A stretch of DNA of 47,950 nucleotides, taken from Bacillota bacterium. GTDB lineage: Bacteria; Bacillota; Clostridia; Christensenellales; UMGS416. Position numbers and translations under genes: made by a program. Positions 7,655-16,052 of the stretch are shown in pieces. The stretch is taken from contig JAEYRA010000008.1 of NCBI GenBank assembly GCA_023409755.1, positions 1 through 47,950 of the forward strand. Reading direction: 5' to 3'. How positions within the stretch are numbered: position 1 is the stretch's first letter; each line of letters begins with the position of its first letter. The notes under the pieces are model-generated. The model made no database searches. It had not been told where the DNA came from and saw only the letters and a list, made by a program, of their open reading frames with translations.

Positions 7655-8836
7655 ATGGACGCACAACAAGTGTGGGAGCACATTCGATGGGACGCGGTGG
7701 ATATCTTCTCCGCCGAGGGGCTGCTGGAACGGCTGAAGGAGGGACGGCCGCTGCGGGTGAAGCTGGGGGCGGACCCCTCGCGACCCGACCTGCACCTGGG
7801 GCACTCGGTGGTGCTGCGGAAGCTGAAACTGCTGCAGGACGCCGGGCATGAGATTGTCTTTGTCATCGGGGACTTCACCGGCATGATCGGCGACCCCACG
7901 GGGCGCAGCAAAACCCGCGTGCCCCTGACCCAGGAGGAGACGCGCCGCAATGGGCAGACCTACTTTGAGCAGGTGACCAAGATTCTGGACCCGGTCAAGA
8001 CGCGCATCGAGTACAACTCCACCTGGCTGGGGGCGCTCAACATGGCCGACGCCCTGCATCTGGCCGGCACCTACACGCTGGCGCGTATCCTCGAGCGGGA
8101 CGACTTTGCCAACCGCATGGCGGCCCGGCAGGCCATCGGGCTGCACGAACTCTTCTATCCTCTGTTGCAGGGGTACGATTCCGTTGCGCTGCAGGCCGAT
8201 GTGGAGGTCGGCGGCACCGACCAGACATTCAACCTGCTGGTGGGGCGGGAGCTGCAGCGTGACTGGGGCCAGCGTCCGCAGGAAGTCATCACCTTCCCGC
8301 TGCTGCCGGGGCTCGATGGCAGCGAGAAGATGAGCAAGTCTCAGGGCAACACCATCGGCCTGGACGAGCCTGCTGACGCCATGTTTGAGAAATGTATGCG
8401 GGTGCCGGACCCGCTATTGGGGCTCTATGCCCGTCTGACGACCGACCTCAGTGAGGAGGAGTTCCAATCCGCGGTGCAGCGGGATGTGCGCGACGCCCAC
8501 CTCATCTACGCGAGGGAGATCGTGCGCCTCTATCATGGTGGCGATGCCGTGGAGCCCGCCGAAGCCCGCTACCACGCCGTGGCCGCCGGCAGCACGCCGG
8601 AGCACATGGCCGAGGTGGCCCTGCCCGAGGCCGAACTGCCACTGGCGACGGTGGTGTGCCGCGCGGGGCTGGCACCGTCCACTTCCGAGGCGCGGCGGCT
8701 CATTGCCGGGGGTGGCATCCGGGTGGATGGCCAGCCGATGACAGACCCGCAGACGGCCATCACCGGCGAGGCCGTGGTGAGTCGCGGCAAGAACCGCTTT
8801 GTGCGGGTGCGGCTGGGGGCGGGGAGCGCGGTTTGA
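7655..8836 (+). CDS. tyrS: Tyrosyl-tRNA synthetase
   Basis: Class I aminoacyl-tRNA synthetase that charges tRNA-Tyr. The 393-residue protein shows the HIGH-type motif HLGH at residues 47-50 within LGADPSRPDLHLGHS, the KMSKS loop at 225-229, the tyrosine-pocket region QGYDSVALQADVEVGGTDQTFN, and a C-terminal S4-like RNA-binding domain (SEARRLIAGGGIRVDG). ATG 7655 follows AAGGAGG (7640-7646) with eight bases between. The motif LGADPSRPDLHLGH places it in the TyrZ-like branch. The promoter, Tyr leader peptide and terminator upstream indicate regulation by transcription attenuation. Confidence 0.96.
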   Translation: MDAQQVWEHIRWDAVDIFSAEGLLERLKEGRPLRVKLGADPSRPDLHLGHSVVLRKLKLLQDAGHEIVFVIGDFTGMIGDPTGRSKTRVPLTQEETRRNGQTYFEQVTKILDPVKTRIEYNSTWLGALNMADALHLAGTYTLARILERDDFANRMAARQAIGLHELFYPLLQGYDSVALQADVEVGGTDQTFNLLVGRELQRDWGQRPQEVITFPLLPGLDGSEKMSKSQGNTIGLDEPADAMFEKCMRVPDPLLGLYARLTTDLSEEEFQSAVQRDVRDAHLIYAREIVRLYHGGDAVEPAEARYHAVAAGSTPEHMAEVALPEAELPLATVVCRAGLAPSTSEARRLIAGGGIRVDGQPMTDPQTAITGEAVVSRGKNRFVRVRLGAGSAV

Positions 8837-8861
8837 GTTCTGCCGCCATTGGGTGTACCAT
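8833..8861 (+). promoter_or_regulatory. Candidate promoter for the SanA/YdcF-like gene
   Basis: TTGAGT (8833-8838, overlapping the tyrS stop), 17-base spacer, TACCAT (8856-8861). It would give the downstream gene a transcript independent of the tyrS attenuator. Confidence 0.4.
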
Positions 8862-8890
8862 AGGGGAAAGCCAGACAACAGGAGGGGAAC

Positions 8891-9622
8891 ATGCTCCGAC
8901 GATTGAAGAGAACCCCGAACCCCGTTGCCATGCCGGGCCGCCGTGGGTGGTTCCGGCGTTGGTTTCCCCGTCTCTTCCGCTGGGCGGTGTGGGCAGCGGT
9001 CGCCACCGCGGTGCTGGTGGGGGGCACCAATGGCATCGTCATGGGGGTAGCCAATGGGCACATCGTGGCGCAAGACAAGGCACAGAAGGCCGAGGCCATC
9101 ATCGTGCCCGGGGCCAAGGTGTGGCAGAACGGCCAGCCTTCCTACATGCTGCAGGACCGGCTGGATGTGGCCTATGAGCTCTATGCGGCCGGTGTCGCGC
9201 CTAAGATCCTGGTCAGCGGCGACCACGGACAGGCGGAGTACGATGAGGTCAACAACATGCGCCGGTACCTGGAGGACCGCGGTGTGCCCACCGAGGACAT
9301 CTTCATGGACCACGCCGGGTTCGATACCTACGACACCATGTATCGCGCCGGGGCGATCTTCGGGGTGAAGAACGCCGTGGTGGTGACCCAGCGCTACCAC
9401 CTGTACCGTGCGGTGTACCTGGGGTTGGCCCGGGGTATCGACGTACAGGGCGTGGCCTGCGACCGGTACCGTTCGCCATATCAGTGGTACTTCAGTCTGC
9501 GGGAGGCTGCCGCCCGCTCCAAAGACCTGGTGCAGGCACTGCTGCGGTTGGGGCCCAAGTACCTGGGCGACGAAATTCCCATCAGCGGCAGCGGGGTGAC
9601 CACTCATGACGGGGACGACTAG
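8891..9622 (+). CDS. SanA/YdcF-like DUF218 membrane protein
   Basis: A 243-residue protein with a short basic N-terminus (RRLKRTPN...RGWFRRWFPRLFRW), one membrane helix (about residues 32-55) and a DUF218 domain: AEAIIVPGAKVWQNGQPSYMLQDRLDVAYELY, ILVSGDHGQAEYDEV, VPTEDIFMDHAGFDTYDTMYRA and VVVTQRYHLYRAVYLG. This arrangement is that of E. coli SanA (vancomycin exclusion at high temperature), thought to act in cell-envelope barrier function. The catalytic role of the family is unknown. ATG 8891 follows ACAGGAGGGG. Its stop codon overlaps that of the convergent N-acetyltransferase gene by four bases. Confidence 0.88.
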   Translation: MLRRLKRTPNPVAMPGRRGWFRRWFPRLFRWAVWAAVATAVLVGGTNGIVMGVANGHIVAQDKAQKAEAIIVPGAKVWQNGQPSYMLQDRLDVAYELYAAGVAPKILVSGDHGQAEYDEVNNMRRYLEDRGVPTEDIFMDHAGFDTYDTMYRAGAIFGVKNAVVVTQRYHLYRAVYLGLARGIDVQGVACDRYRSPYQWYFSLREAAARSKDLVQALLRLGPKYLGDEIPISGSGVTTHDGDD

Positions 9623-10386
9623 AGCGCCAGACCGAAATACTCCAGCAGCAGCCGGTCAAAGGTCGCGTCATCCGACGCTTCCGTCACCGTCACCCCTGCC
9701 GGGGTGAAGCGCTTGAACACCCGGCCGTCGAGGGTCAGCCGCCCTTCGGGTGTGCGCAGGGCCACCATTGGTTCCTTGTTGAAGGGCGAGGCGGGGGAGT
9801 ACTCGCAGTAGAAGCTGGTGGCCATGAAGTCCACCGGCAGCTGGGGCTCCTCGGTGAAGGAATAGTACCGGCTCCACGCGCCATGCCGCCATTCCTCCAC
9901 CACCCAACCCAGGAACGAATCCCGCATCAGGCGGTAGCAGTCGTTGCCCTGGGGCTGCTCCAGCCCTTCGGCCAGCCGCAGGGGCCATAGCGGCACCGGG
10001 CCGCCCACCCCCGCGTCACACAGCCACGGCTCACCCTCCGCCACCACCCGCAGCACGCGGTGCCGCCGCATGGGGATCGTCGGTTCATCCCGCAGGAAAC
10101 GGGCAAAGTAGTGGGTGACGGGGTACCCCAGTGCCTCCAACAGCCAACCGAACAGCCCATTTAATTCAAAACAGAAGCCGCCACGCCGCCGTGTGACGAT
10201 CTTGTCATACAGGGCGTCGGTCTCCAGCGAAAGCGGCTTGCCAGCCAGGATGTCCAGGTTTTCATATGGCACGGCGCATAGGTGGGCCTGTTGCAGCCCT
10301 GCCAGCGCGGCGGCACTGCCATCGAGGGGGCCGTCGTAACCGATGCGCCGCAGATAGGCGGTCACGTTGAGGGTGACGTTGTTCAT
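9619..10386 (-). CDS. Arylamine N-acetyltransferase
   Basis: Transfers acetyl from acetyl-CoA to arylamines, hydrazines or related small molecules. The 255-residue protein has the complete cysteine-protease-like triad of the NAT family: Cys72 in RRRGGFCFELNGLF, His109 in MRRHRVLRVV and Asp124 in WLCDAGVGGPVPLWP. ATG 10386 was chosen because it follows AAAGGAACCCACCC and gives the normal N-terminus; codons upstream read into non-homologous sequence. The gene is convergent with the DUF218 gene (4-base CTAG overlap of stops). The physiological substrate in such bacteria is unknown. Confidence 0.93.
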   Translation of the reverse strand: MNNVTLNVTAYLRRIGYDGPLDGSAAALAGLQQAHLCAVPYENLDILAGKPLSLETDALYDKIVTRRRGGFCFELNGLFGWLLEALGYPVTHYFARFLRDEPTIPMRRHRVLRVVAEGEPWLCDAGVGGPVPLWPLRLAEGLEQPQGNDCYRLMRDSFLGWVVEEWRHGAWSRYYSFTEEPQLPVDFMATSFYCEYSPASPFNKEPMVALRTPEGRLTLDGRVFKRFTPAGVTVTEASDDATFDRLLLEYFGLAL

Positions 10387-10478
10387 GGGTGGGTTCCTTT
10401 CCCGCGCATGTTTGTCTGAGAGACGCGCTCCCCCACAGTATAGCGGGGCCGGGGCCGCGGGGCAACGCCTTTTAGGCC

Positions 10479-10507
10479 TTGACAACCGCGCGCAATTGTG
10501 GTATCAT
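10479..10507 (+). promoter_or_regulatory. Sigma-A promoter of the second MFS gene
   Basis: A consensus TTGACA (10479-10484), 17-base spacer, TATCAT (10502-10507), some 72 bases before the ATG at 10579. Confidence 0.85.
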
Positions 10508-10578
10508 CCGACCCCCAAGTGATACACCTGCGGGTCTGCGACTGGTTCGCCCCGCCTGATACAGCAAAGGAGTGCGCC

Positions 10579-11829
10579 ATGACACACCCCTGGAAGAAAA
10601 CCGTAGTTCTTTTTCTCATCGGTCAACTGATCTCTCTCTTTGGTTCTTCCCTTGTGCAGTATGCCCTCATGTGGACGGTGACGCTGGAGTCACAGTCGGG
10701 CACGATGATGACGATTTCCATCCTCTGCGGGTTCCTGCCCATGTTGTTCCTGGCGCCTTTCGCCGGCGTGTGGGCAGACCGCTTTCCCCGCAAGCGCCTC
10801 ATCGTGCTGGCCGATGGCGGCATCGCCTTGGCCACGCTGGTGTTGGCGGCGGTGATGGCTTTGGGCCACCGGGATTTGTGGCTCATCTTCCTGTTTATGG
10901 CCATCCGCGCGCTGGGTTCGGCAGTGCATGGCCCTGCGATCTCCGCCGTGCTCCCGCAGATTGTACCGCAGGAGGAGCTGACCCGGGTGTCTGGCATCAA
11001 CGGCAGCCTGCAGGCCGCCGTCACGCTGGTGTCGCCCATGGTCAGCGGTGCGCTGCTGTCGCTTGTCAACATGCAGGTCATCCTGCTCATCGATGTGCTG
11101 ACGGCGGCGACGGCCATTTTCCTGCTGTTGGCGTTCATCCCCATCCCCACCCATGCCAAGGCGCTGAGCGAGCAGACGTCCGGCTACCTGGCAGATCTGC
11201 GGGATGGCCTTTCCTACGTTGCCGGTCACCCCTATGTGCGGCAGTTCTTTCTGTTCACGGCGGCTTTCCTGGTACTGGCGGCTCCGGCGGCCTTCCTCAC
11301 GCCGCTGCAGGTCACCCGCACCTTCGGTGCGGACTACTGGCGGCTGACGGCGGTGGAGGTGCTCTTCTCCCTGGGCATGATGGCAGGCGGAGGGCTCATT
11401 GCCGCGTGGGGCGGGTTCCGCAACCGCCTGCACACCATGATGGCGGCGACGCTGCTCTTTGGGTTGTGCACACTGGCGTTCGGCCTGGTGCCAAACTTCT
11501 GGATTTACCTGGGGTTCATGCTGCTGTGCGGGTTCTCCATGCCCCTCTTCAACACGCCCGCCACCGTGGTGATGCAGCAGCGGGTGGACGGAGACTACTT
11601 GGGCCGGGTGTTTGGCGTCATGAGCATGATCGCTAGCATCGGCATGCCAGTGGGTATGCTGGTGTTCGGCCCCCTGGCTGACCGGGTTCCCATTGAGACG
11701 CTGCTGCTGGTGACGGGGCCGGCCATCGTGGTGGTGGGGCTGCTGGCCCTGCGGAGCCGCACCATGCTGGCGGCGGGCGAGCCCCTGCCCAAGCCTGAGG
11801 TGGCGGACACCGCGCCGGCGGGGGAGTGA
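10579..11829 (+). CDS. MFS transporter, DHA3 family
   Basis: A 416-residue, 12-helix major facilitator. The loop motif FAGVWADRFPRKRLIVLADGG and the start FLIGQLISLFGSSLVQYALMW mark the same DHA3 (Mef/EntS-like) family as the pump at 5690-6985, but the two share only family-level similarity. The C-terminus is short and acidic. ATG 10579 follows AAAGGAG; an upstream in-frame ATG at 10498 lies inside the promoter and is unlikely. It has its own strong promoter and no leader peptide. The substrate is unknown. Confidence 0.9.
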   Translation: MTHPWKKTVVLFLIGQLISLFGSSLVQYALMWTVTLESQSGTMMTISILCGFLPMLFLAPFAGVWADRFPRKRLIVLADGGIALATLVLAAVMALGHRDLWLIFLFMAIRALGSAVHGPAISAVLPQIVPQEELTRVSGINGSLQAAVTLVSPMVSGALLSLVNMQVILLIDVLTAATAIFLLLAFIPIPTHAKALSEQTSGYLADLRDGLSYVAGHPYVRQFFLFTAAFLVLAAPAAFLTPLQVTRTFGADYWRLTAVEVLFSLGMMAGGGLIAAWGGFRNRLHTMMAATLLFGLCTLAFGLVPNFWIYLGFMLLCGFSMPLFNTPATVVMQQRVDGDYLGRVFGVMSMIASIGMPVGMLVFGPLADRVPIETLLLVTGPAIVVVGLLALRSRTMLAAGEPLPKPEVADTAPAGE

Positions 11830-11870
11830 GACACCCCTCAGGCAGGCACAGTGGAGCCCATTGACAGCCA

Positions 11871-11887
11871 ATGTCAAACGTCGAAAA
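11871..11887. promoter_or_regulatory. Palindrome TTGACA-N5-TGTCAA, candidate operator
   Basis: A perfect six-base inverted repeat, TTGACA (11871-11876) and TGTCAA (11882-11887), about 90 bases upstream of the carboxynorspermidine promoter. It is followed by a short tandem motif (GTCGAAAAACC then GTTGAAAACC). A regulator site is possible; no regulator gene is adjacent. Confidence 0.35.
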
Positions 11888-11960
11888 ACCGTTGAAAACC
11901 GCGAAATACTGCTGCTATCACTTGTTATGGCATACATCGGTTAAAATACTATAAAATTCG

Positions 11961-11988
11961 TTGCTTTTTCGGTGGGTTATGATATAAT
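11961..11988 (+). promoter_or_regulatory. Sigma-A promoter of the polyamine genes
   Basis: TTGCTT (11961-11966), 16-base spacer, TATAAT (11983-11988). The mRNA leader is only about 30 bases. Confidence 0.75.
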
Positions 11989-12022
11989 CCACTCACTTTC
12001 CCACACAACAAGGAGGACTGGA

Positions 12023-13225
12023 ATGGGCAAGGTTCTGATCATCGGCGCAGGCGGCGTTTCCAACGTGGTGGTGCACAAGTGCTGCCAGGTGCCGGAAGTG
12101 TTCGAGGAGATTCTGCTGGCCAGCCGAACGCAGGCCAAGTGCGATGCCATCCGCGCGGGGCTGCCCGCAGCGGCGCAGGCGCGGGTCACGACCGCCCAGG
12201 TCGACGCCGACCGCACCGAAGAGGTCATCGCCCTCATCCGTTCGTTTGGCCCCGACGTCGTCATCAACGTGGCGCTGCCCTACCAGGATCTGACGATCAT
12301 GGATGCGTGCCTGGCCACCGGTGTGCACTATGTGGATACGGCCAACTACGAGCCCAAGGACGTACCGAAGTTTGAGTACAAGTGGCAGTGGGCCTACCGC
12401 GAGCGGTTTGAGAAGGCGGGCCTGACGGCCCTGCTGGGCAGCGGGTTTGACCCGGGCGTCACCGGCGTGTTCTGTGCCTATGCGCTCAAGCACTATTTTG
12501 ACGAGATCAACGAGATTGACATCGTGGACGCCAACGCCGGCGACCACGGATATCCCTTCGCCACCAACTTTAACCCCGAGATCAACATTCGGGAGATCAC
12601 CGCCAACGGCCGGTATTTTGAGCGCGGCGAATGGGTGGAGACGCCCCCGCTGGCCGAAAAACGCGTCTACGACCTGCCGGAGATCGGCCCGAAGAATGTG
12701 TACCTCTTGTACCACGAGGAGCTGGAATCGCTGGCCCAGAACATGCCGGGCATCGAGCGCATTCGGTTCTGGATGACGTTCTCCGACAACTACCTCAACC
12801 ACCTGCGGGTGCTGCAGAACGTGGGTATGACAAGCATCGAGCCCATCCAGTTTGAGGGGCAGGAGATCATCCCCCTGCAATTCCTGAAGGCCGTGCTGCC
12901 CGACCCGGCGTCGCTGGGCCCGCGCACCAAGGGCAAGACCAACATTGGCTGCATCATCCGTGGTAAGAAGGACGGCCAGGAGAAGACCTATTACGTCTAC
13001 AACGTCTGCGTCCATGAGGAGTGCTACGCCGAGGTGGGTTCCCAGGCCATCTCCTACACCACCGGCGTACCCGCCATGATTGGCGCAATGATGATCCTGA
13101 AGGGCCTGTGGCGCAGGCCCGGCGTCCACAACGTGGAGGAGTTCGACCCCGACCCGTTCATGGACGCGCTGAACCGCTACGGCCTGCCGTGGCAGGAGAG
13201 CTTCGCGCCGGCTCTCATCGATTGA
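12023..13225 (+). CDS. Carboxynorspermidine/carboxyspermidine synthase (saccharopine dehydrogenase family)
   Basis: Joins aspartate semialdehyde to a diamine (diaminopropane or putrescine) using NADPH, giving carboxynorspermidine or carboxyspermidine. The 400-residue protein opens with a Rossmann fold (MGKVLIIGAGGVSNVVVHKC), and has VINVALPYQDLTIMDACLATGVHYVDTANYEP and LLGSGFDPGVTGVFCAYA, typical of the Lys1-like carboxynorspermidine synthase branch. The next gene, nspC, removes the carboxyl group, eight bases downstream. Together they form the alternative polyamine route common in gut Bacillota. ATG 12023 follows CAAGGAGGACTGGA. Which diamine is used cannot be told. Confidence 0.93.
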   Translation: MGKVLIIGAGGVSNVVVHKCCQVPEVFEEILLASRTQAKCDAIRAGLPAAAQARVTTAQVDADRTEEVIALIRSFGPDVVINVALPYQDLTIMDACLATGVHYVDTANYEPKDVPKFEYKWQWAYRERFEKAGLTALLGSGFDPGVTGVFCAYALKHYFDEINEIDIVDANAGDHGYPFATNFNPEINIREITANGRYFERGEWVETPPLAEKRVYDLPEIGPKNVYLLYHEELESLAQNMPGIERIRFWMTFSDNYLNHLRVLQNVGMTSIEPIQFEGQEIIPLQFLKAVLPDPASLGPRTKGKTNIGCIIRGKKDGQEKTYYVYNVCVHEECYAEVGSQAISYTTGVPAMIGAMMILKGLWRRPGVHNVEEFDPDPFMDALNRYGLPWQESFAPALID

Positions 13226-13233
13226 GGAACGAA

Positions 13234-14370
13234 ATGGATTGGAACCGCGGCGATCTGCCGACCCCGTGCTATGTGGTGGACGAGGAATTGCTCGTCCGCA
13301 ACCTGGAACTGCTGCAGCAGGTGCAGGAGCGTGCCGGCTGCCGCATTCTGCTGGCCCTCAAGGGATTCTCCATGTGGGCGACGTTCCCGCTGATCGGCCG
13401 GTACCTGAAGGGCGTGACCGCAAGCTCCCTGCATGAAGCCCGCCTGGGGCGGGAGGAAATGGGCGGCGAGGTGCATGCCTACTCTCCGGCTTATGTGGAG
13501 GGTGAGTTCGACGAGTTGCTGAGCTACTGCGACCATGTGGTGTTCAATTCCTTCGCCCAGTGGCGGCGGTTCCGGCCCCGTGTGCTGGCCCAGCAGAAGC
13601 CCATCGAGTGCGGTATCCGCCTGAACCCCGAGTATTCGGAAATTGCCACCGACCTTTACAACCCCTGCGCGCCTCACTCCCGCCTGGGGGTGACGCTCGA
13701 CAACTTCCACCCCGAGGAGCTCGACGGCATCGACGGCCTGCACTTCCACACCCTGTGCGAGCAGGGGGCCGACACGCTGGCCCGCACGGTGGAGCGGGTG
13801 GAGGAGCACTTTGGCCCATGGCTGCGGGGCATGAAGTGGCTCAACTTCGGCGGGGGGCACCACATCACCCGCCCGGGGTACGACGTGGATCTGCTGGTGC
13901 GCACCATTCGGAGCGTGCAGGAGGAATACGGCGTGCAGGTGTACCTGGAGCCCGGCGAGGCCGTGGCCTTGAACGCCGGCTTCCTGGTGGCTGAGGTGCT
14001 GGACGTGCTGCACAACGGCATTGATCTGGCGATTCTCGATACCTCCGCCGCCTGCCACATGCCCGATGTGCTGGAGATGCCCTACCGCCCGGCCATCGTG
14101 GGGGCGGGGCAGCCCGGCGAATACCCGCACACCTACCGGCTTGGCGGGCCCACGTGCCTGGCGGGCGACGTCATCGGCGACTATTCCTTCCCCCAGCCCC
14201 TCAAGCCCGGCGACCGGGTGGTGTTCACCGACATGGCCATCTACACCATGGTGAAGAACAACACCTTCAATGGTGTCAACCTGCCGTCCATCGCCCTCAG
14301 AACCCGACAGGGGGAGCTCCAGGTGCTGCGGCGCTTTGGGTATGAGGACTTTAAGGGGAGACTCTCCTGA
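13234..14370 (+). CDS. nspC: Carboxynorspermidine decarboxylase
   Basis: PLP-dependent fold-III decarboxylase that turns carboxynorspermidine (or carboxyspermidine) into norspermidine (or spermidine). The 378-residue protein has the PLP lysine at K43 in LLALKGFSMW, the phosphate-binding region MKWLNFGGGHHIT, and the substrate-side segment LDTSAACHMPDVLEMPYRP of the NspC group. It starts at ATG 13234 after GAGGAAC, directly behind the synthase gene, and a terminator closes the unit at 14393. Confidence 0.94.
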   Translation: MDWNRGDLPTPCYVVDEELLVRNLELLQQVQERAGCRILLALKGFSMWATFPLIGRYLKGVTASSLHEARLGREEMGGEVHAYSPAYVEGEFDELLSYCDHVVFNSFAQWRRFRPRVLAQQKPIECGIRLNPEYSEIATDLYNPCAPHSRLGVTLDNFHPEELDGIDGLHFHTLCEQGADTLARTVERVEEHFGPWLRGMKWLNFGGGHHITRPGYDVDLLVRTIRSVQEEYGVQVYLEPGEAVALNAGFLVAEVLDVLHNGIDLAILDTSAACHMPDVLEMPYRPAIVGAGQPGEYPHTYRLGGPTCLAGDVIGDYSFPQPLKPGDRVVFTDMAIYTMVKNNTFNGVNLPSIALRTRQGELQVLRRFGYEDFKGRLS

Positions 14371-14392
14371 GGGACGAATTTGAATAAGGAAC

Positions 14393-14421
14393 CGGCTCTC
14401 CCCCATAGGGAGGGCCGTTTT
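14393..14421 (+). terminator. Rho-independent terminator after nspC
   Basis: CGGCTCTCCC (14393-14402) pairs with GGGAGGGCCG (14408-14417), one G-U pair, loop CCATA, then TTTTATT. Confidence 0.9.
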
Positions 14422-14576
14422 ATTAATTTCCTGTAGCGTGAGGCGCGGCAGGAAGAGGCGGGTAATTGTCCAAAGGAGGTTTCTATTGGCGAAACGCGAA
14501 AACAATGAAACCATCTAGTTATAATGAACCGGATTGTGTATTGCTGGACGGTGATGCTGGCACTGGGAGGAACACA

Positions 14577-15437
14577 ATGAAACGAACACTTGCGGTTTTC
14601 ACCATTGCTTTGGTGCTTTTTGCTACTGTTCTCTATGGCACGCCGACCGCGGCAGTCGTGGATAGGGAATACGACAGCTTCCTGTCCACTGTGGAGCAAA
14701 GTGCCCAGGCCATGGGAGATTCCATAAAACCGGAAGATGCCGCGAGAAAGCTGTACAAGGATACCGGCCTTCCGTCGATCCTCAATAGCAAGAGCGAATT
14801 CATGCTGGAAGGGTACACGGACGACATGCTGCGGGAGGTAACCTTCTCCCAACCCTTGCCCATCCTGGTGAACAAGACACTGCCGGAATCGGAAGACACC
14901 AGCGCCTTCATCGATAGTCTGACATTCAACGATGGTTATGCGTTGCTTCTGTTTCACAAGGGAACACCGATTGCCGTTATGACGATCAAGGGCACGGAAT
15001 CGGGGTTTGAGTTTGCCGGCATCGGCGGGAGGGATAGTGCTCAACCGCTCTACAATGCAATGTCTGAAGGGGAGCAAAGCGGCGAAACCACCCCGCTCTA
15101 CTTGTTTGTATTTACTGATGAGTTCCTGCTGCACGGCGATGACAGCCTTACGCCCGTTTCTTATGGACAGACGTCAACATCCAATGTCACCGCGAAGGCC
15201 GCAGCCGCTAGCATATCGTTTGAAACACTGTCAAGCGCAGTCAACGAATATATGGAGTATGCCAAGAATCACCCCGAGGCACTCTCCGGCGGATTGGAGG
15301 AGTATCTGGATCGTCAAACAACTGCCCAATTGTCCTACGCGCACGGTCCGCGGCGGATTGCGATGGCAGGCGCTGCGCTTCTTGCTGTCGTGGTGTATGC
15401 GTTCCTCATAAGGCGGAGACAACACTCCATCGGTTGA
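14577..15437 (+). CDS. Uncharacterised exported, C-terminally membrane-anchored protein
   Basis: A 286-residue protein I do not recognise. It has an N-terminal signal peptide (MKRTLAVFTIALVLFATVLYG) and a C-terminal membrane helix (RRIAMAGAALLAVVVYAFLI) followed by basic RRRQ, so most of the chain should lie outside the membrane. The middle is mixed alpha/beta and low in Cys. ATG 14577 follows GGGAGG. The upstream region 14470-14576 holds another strong ribosome site (AAAGGAGG) pointing at a ten-codon ORF and a TATAAT with no good -35. Function unknown. Confidence 0.75.
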   Translation: MKRTLAVFTIALVLFATVLYGTPTAAVVDREYDSFLSTVEQSAQAMGDSIKPEDAARKLYKDTGLPSILNSKSEFMLEGYTDDMLREVTFSQPLPILVNKTLPESEDTSAFIDSLTFNDGYALLLFHKGTPIAVMTIKGTESGFEFAGIGGRDSAQPLYNAMSEGEQSGETTPLYLFVFTDEFLLHGDDSLTPVSYGQTSTSNVTAKAAAASISFETLSSAVNEYMEYAKNHPEALSGGLEEYLDRQTTAQLSYAHGPRRIAMAGAALLAVVVYAFLIRRRQHSIG

Positions 15438-15527
15438 GGGTAGCGAGAGGGTACGATTGCGGCGTCGGTTTTCCATCGCTGTTTGATGCCCATAAGAGGA
15501 TTGTGCGGCGGTATCGCATCCCACCCA

Positions 15528-15556
15528 TTGACAAATGATCGATTTGCACACAAAAT
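15528..15556 (+). promoter_or_regulatory. Candidate promoter for the 15606 GNAT gene
   Basis: TTGACA (15528-15533), 17-base spacer, CAAAAT (15551-15556). A second possible -10, TATACT, lies at 15556-15561 without a matching -35. Confidence 0.45.
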
Positions 15557-15605
15557 ATACTATGTCCGTACAAAGTGCGGGTCTTACTATGTTAGGAGTG
15601 GAACC

Positions 15606-16013
15606 ATGCAGATACAGTACCGTTTGACCCGGGAGTTCATGGCGCGGGATGTGAGGGAGCTTTTTCAATCGGTGGACTGGATGTGGGCAAACCACCCCGA
15701 GAAGCTCTGCCAAGCCATGGCGCATTCGGACCGGGTTGTCAGCGCGTGGGCCGGCGATGAGCTCATCGGCCTGATGAACGCGCTCTCCGACGGGGCGCTG
15801 ACGGTGTATTTCCACTTCCTGCTGGTTAAGCCGCGCTACCAGGGGCAGGGCATCGGCCGCACCCTGGTGCGGGAGATGCTGACCCACTATTCCGCCATCC
15901 CCCGCAAGGTGTTGGTGGGGGAGCAGGAGGCGTTGGGCTTCTATGAAAAGTGCGGCTTCACCGCCACCGAAGGGGCGCTGCCGCTGCTGCTGACAACGCC
16001 GATGGCTGACTGA
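15606..16013 (+). CDS. GNAT family N-acetyltransferase (small)
   Basis: A 135-residue single-domain acetyltransferase. The acetyl-CoA motif is VKPRYQGQGIGRTLVREML and the terminal motif is ALGFYEKCGFTATEGALPLLL. The pattern of SDRVVSAWAGDELIGLMNALSDG matches small GNATs of the YhbS/AttT type. ATG 15606 follows GTTAGGAGTGGAACC. The substrate is unknown. Its stop lies just before the promoter of the Ile T-box unit. Confidence 0.85.
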   Translation: MQIQYRLTREFMARDVRELFQSVDWMWANHPEKLCQAMAHSDRVVSAWAGDELIGLMNALSDGALTVYFHFLLVKPRYQGQGIGRTLVREMLTHYSAIPRKVLVGEQEALGFYEKCGFTATEGALPLLLTTPMAD

Positions 16014-16017
16014 CCCC

Positions 16018-16046
16018 TTTACAAAGAACATTGGCAGGCATATAAT
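16018..16046 (+). promoter_or_regulatory. Sigma-A promoter of the Ile T-box operon
   Basis: TTTACA (16018-16023), 17-base spacer, TATAAT (16041-16046); transcription should begin near 16053. Confidence 0.85.
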
Positions 16047-16052
16047 AATAAG

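Noticed and set aside
14486..14518. Ten-codon ORF (TTG start, MAKRENNETI) behind a strong AAAGGAGG, upstream of the exported orphan
   Set aside because: No run of one amino acid, no terminator or hairpin pair follows and no promoter ahead; kept as a note only.
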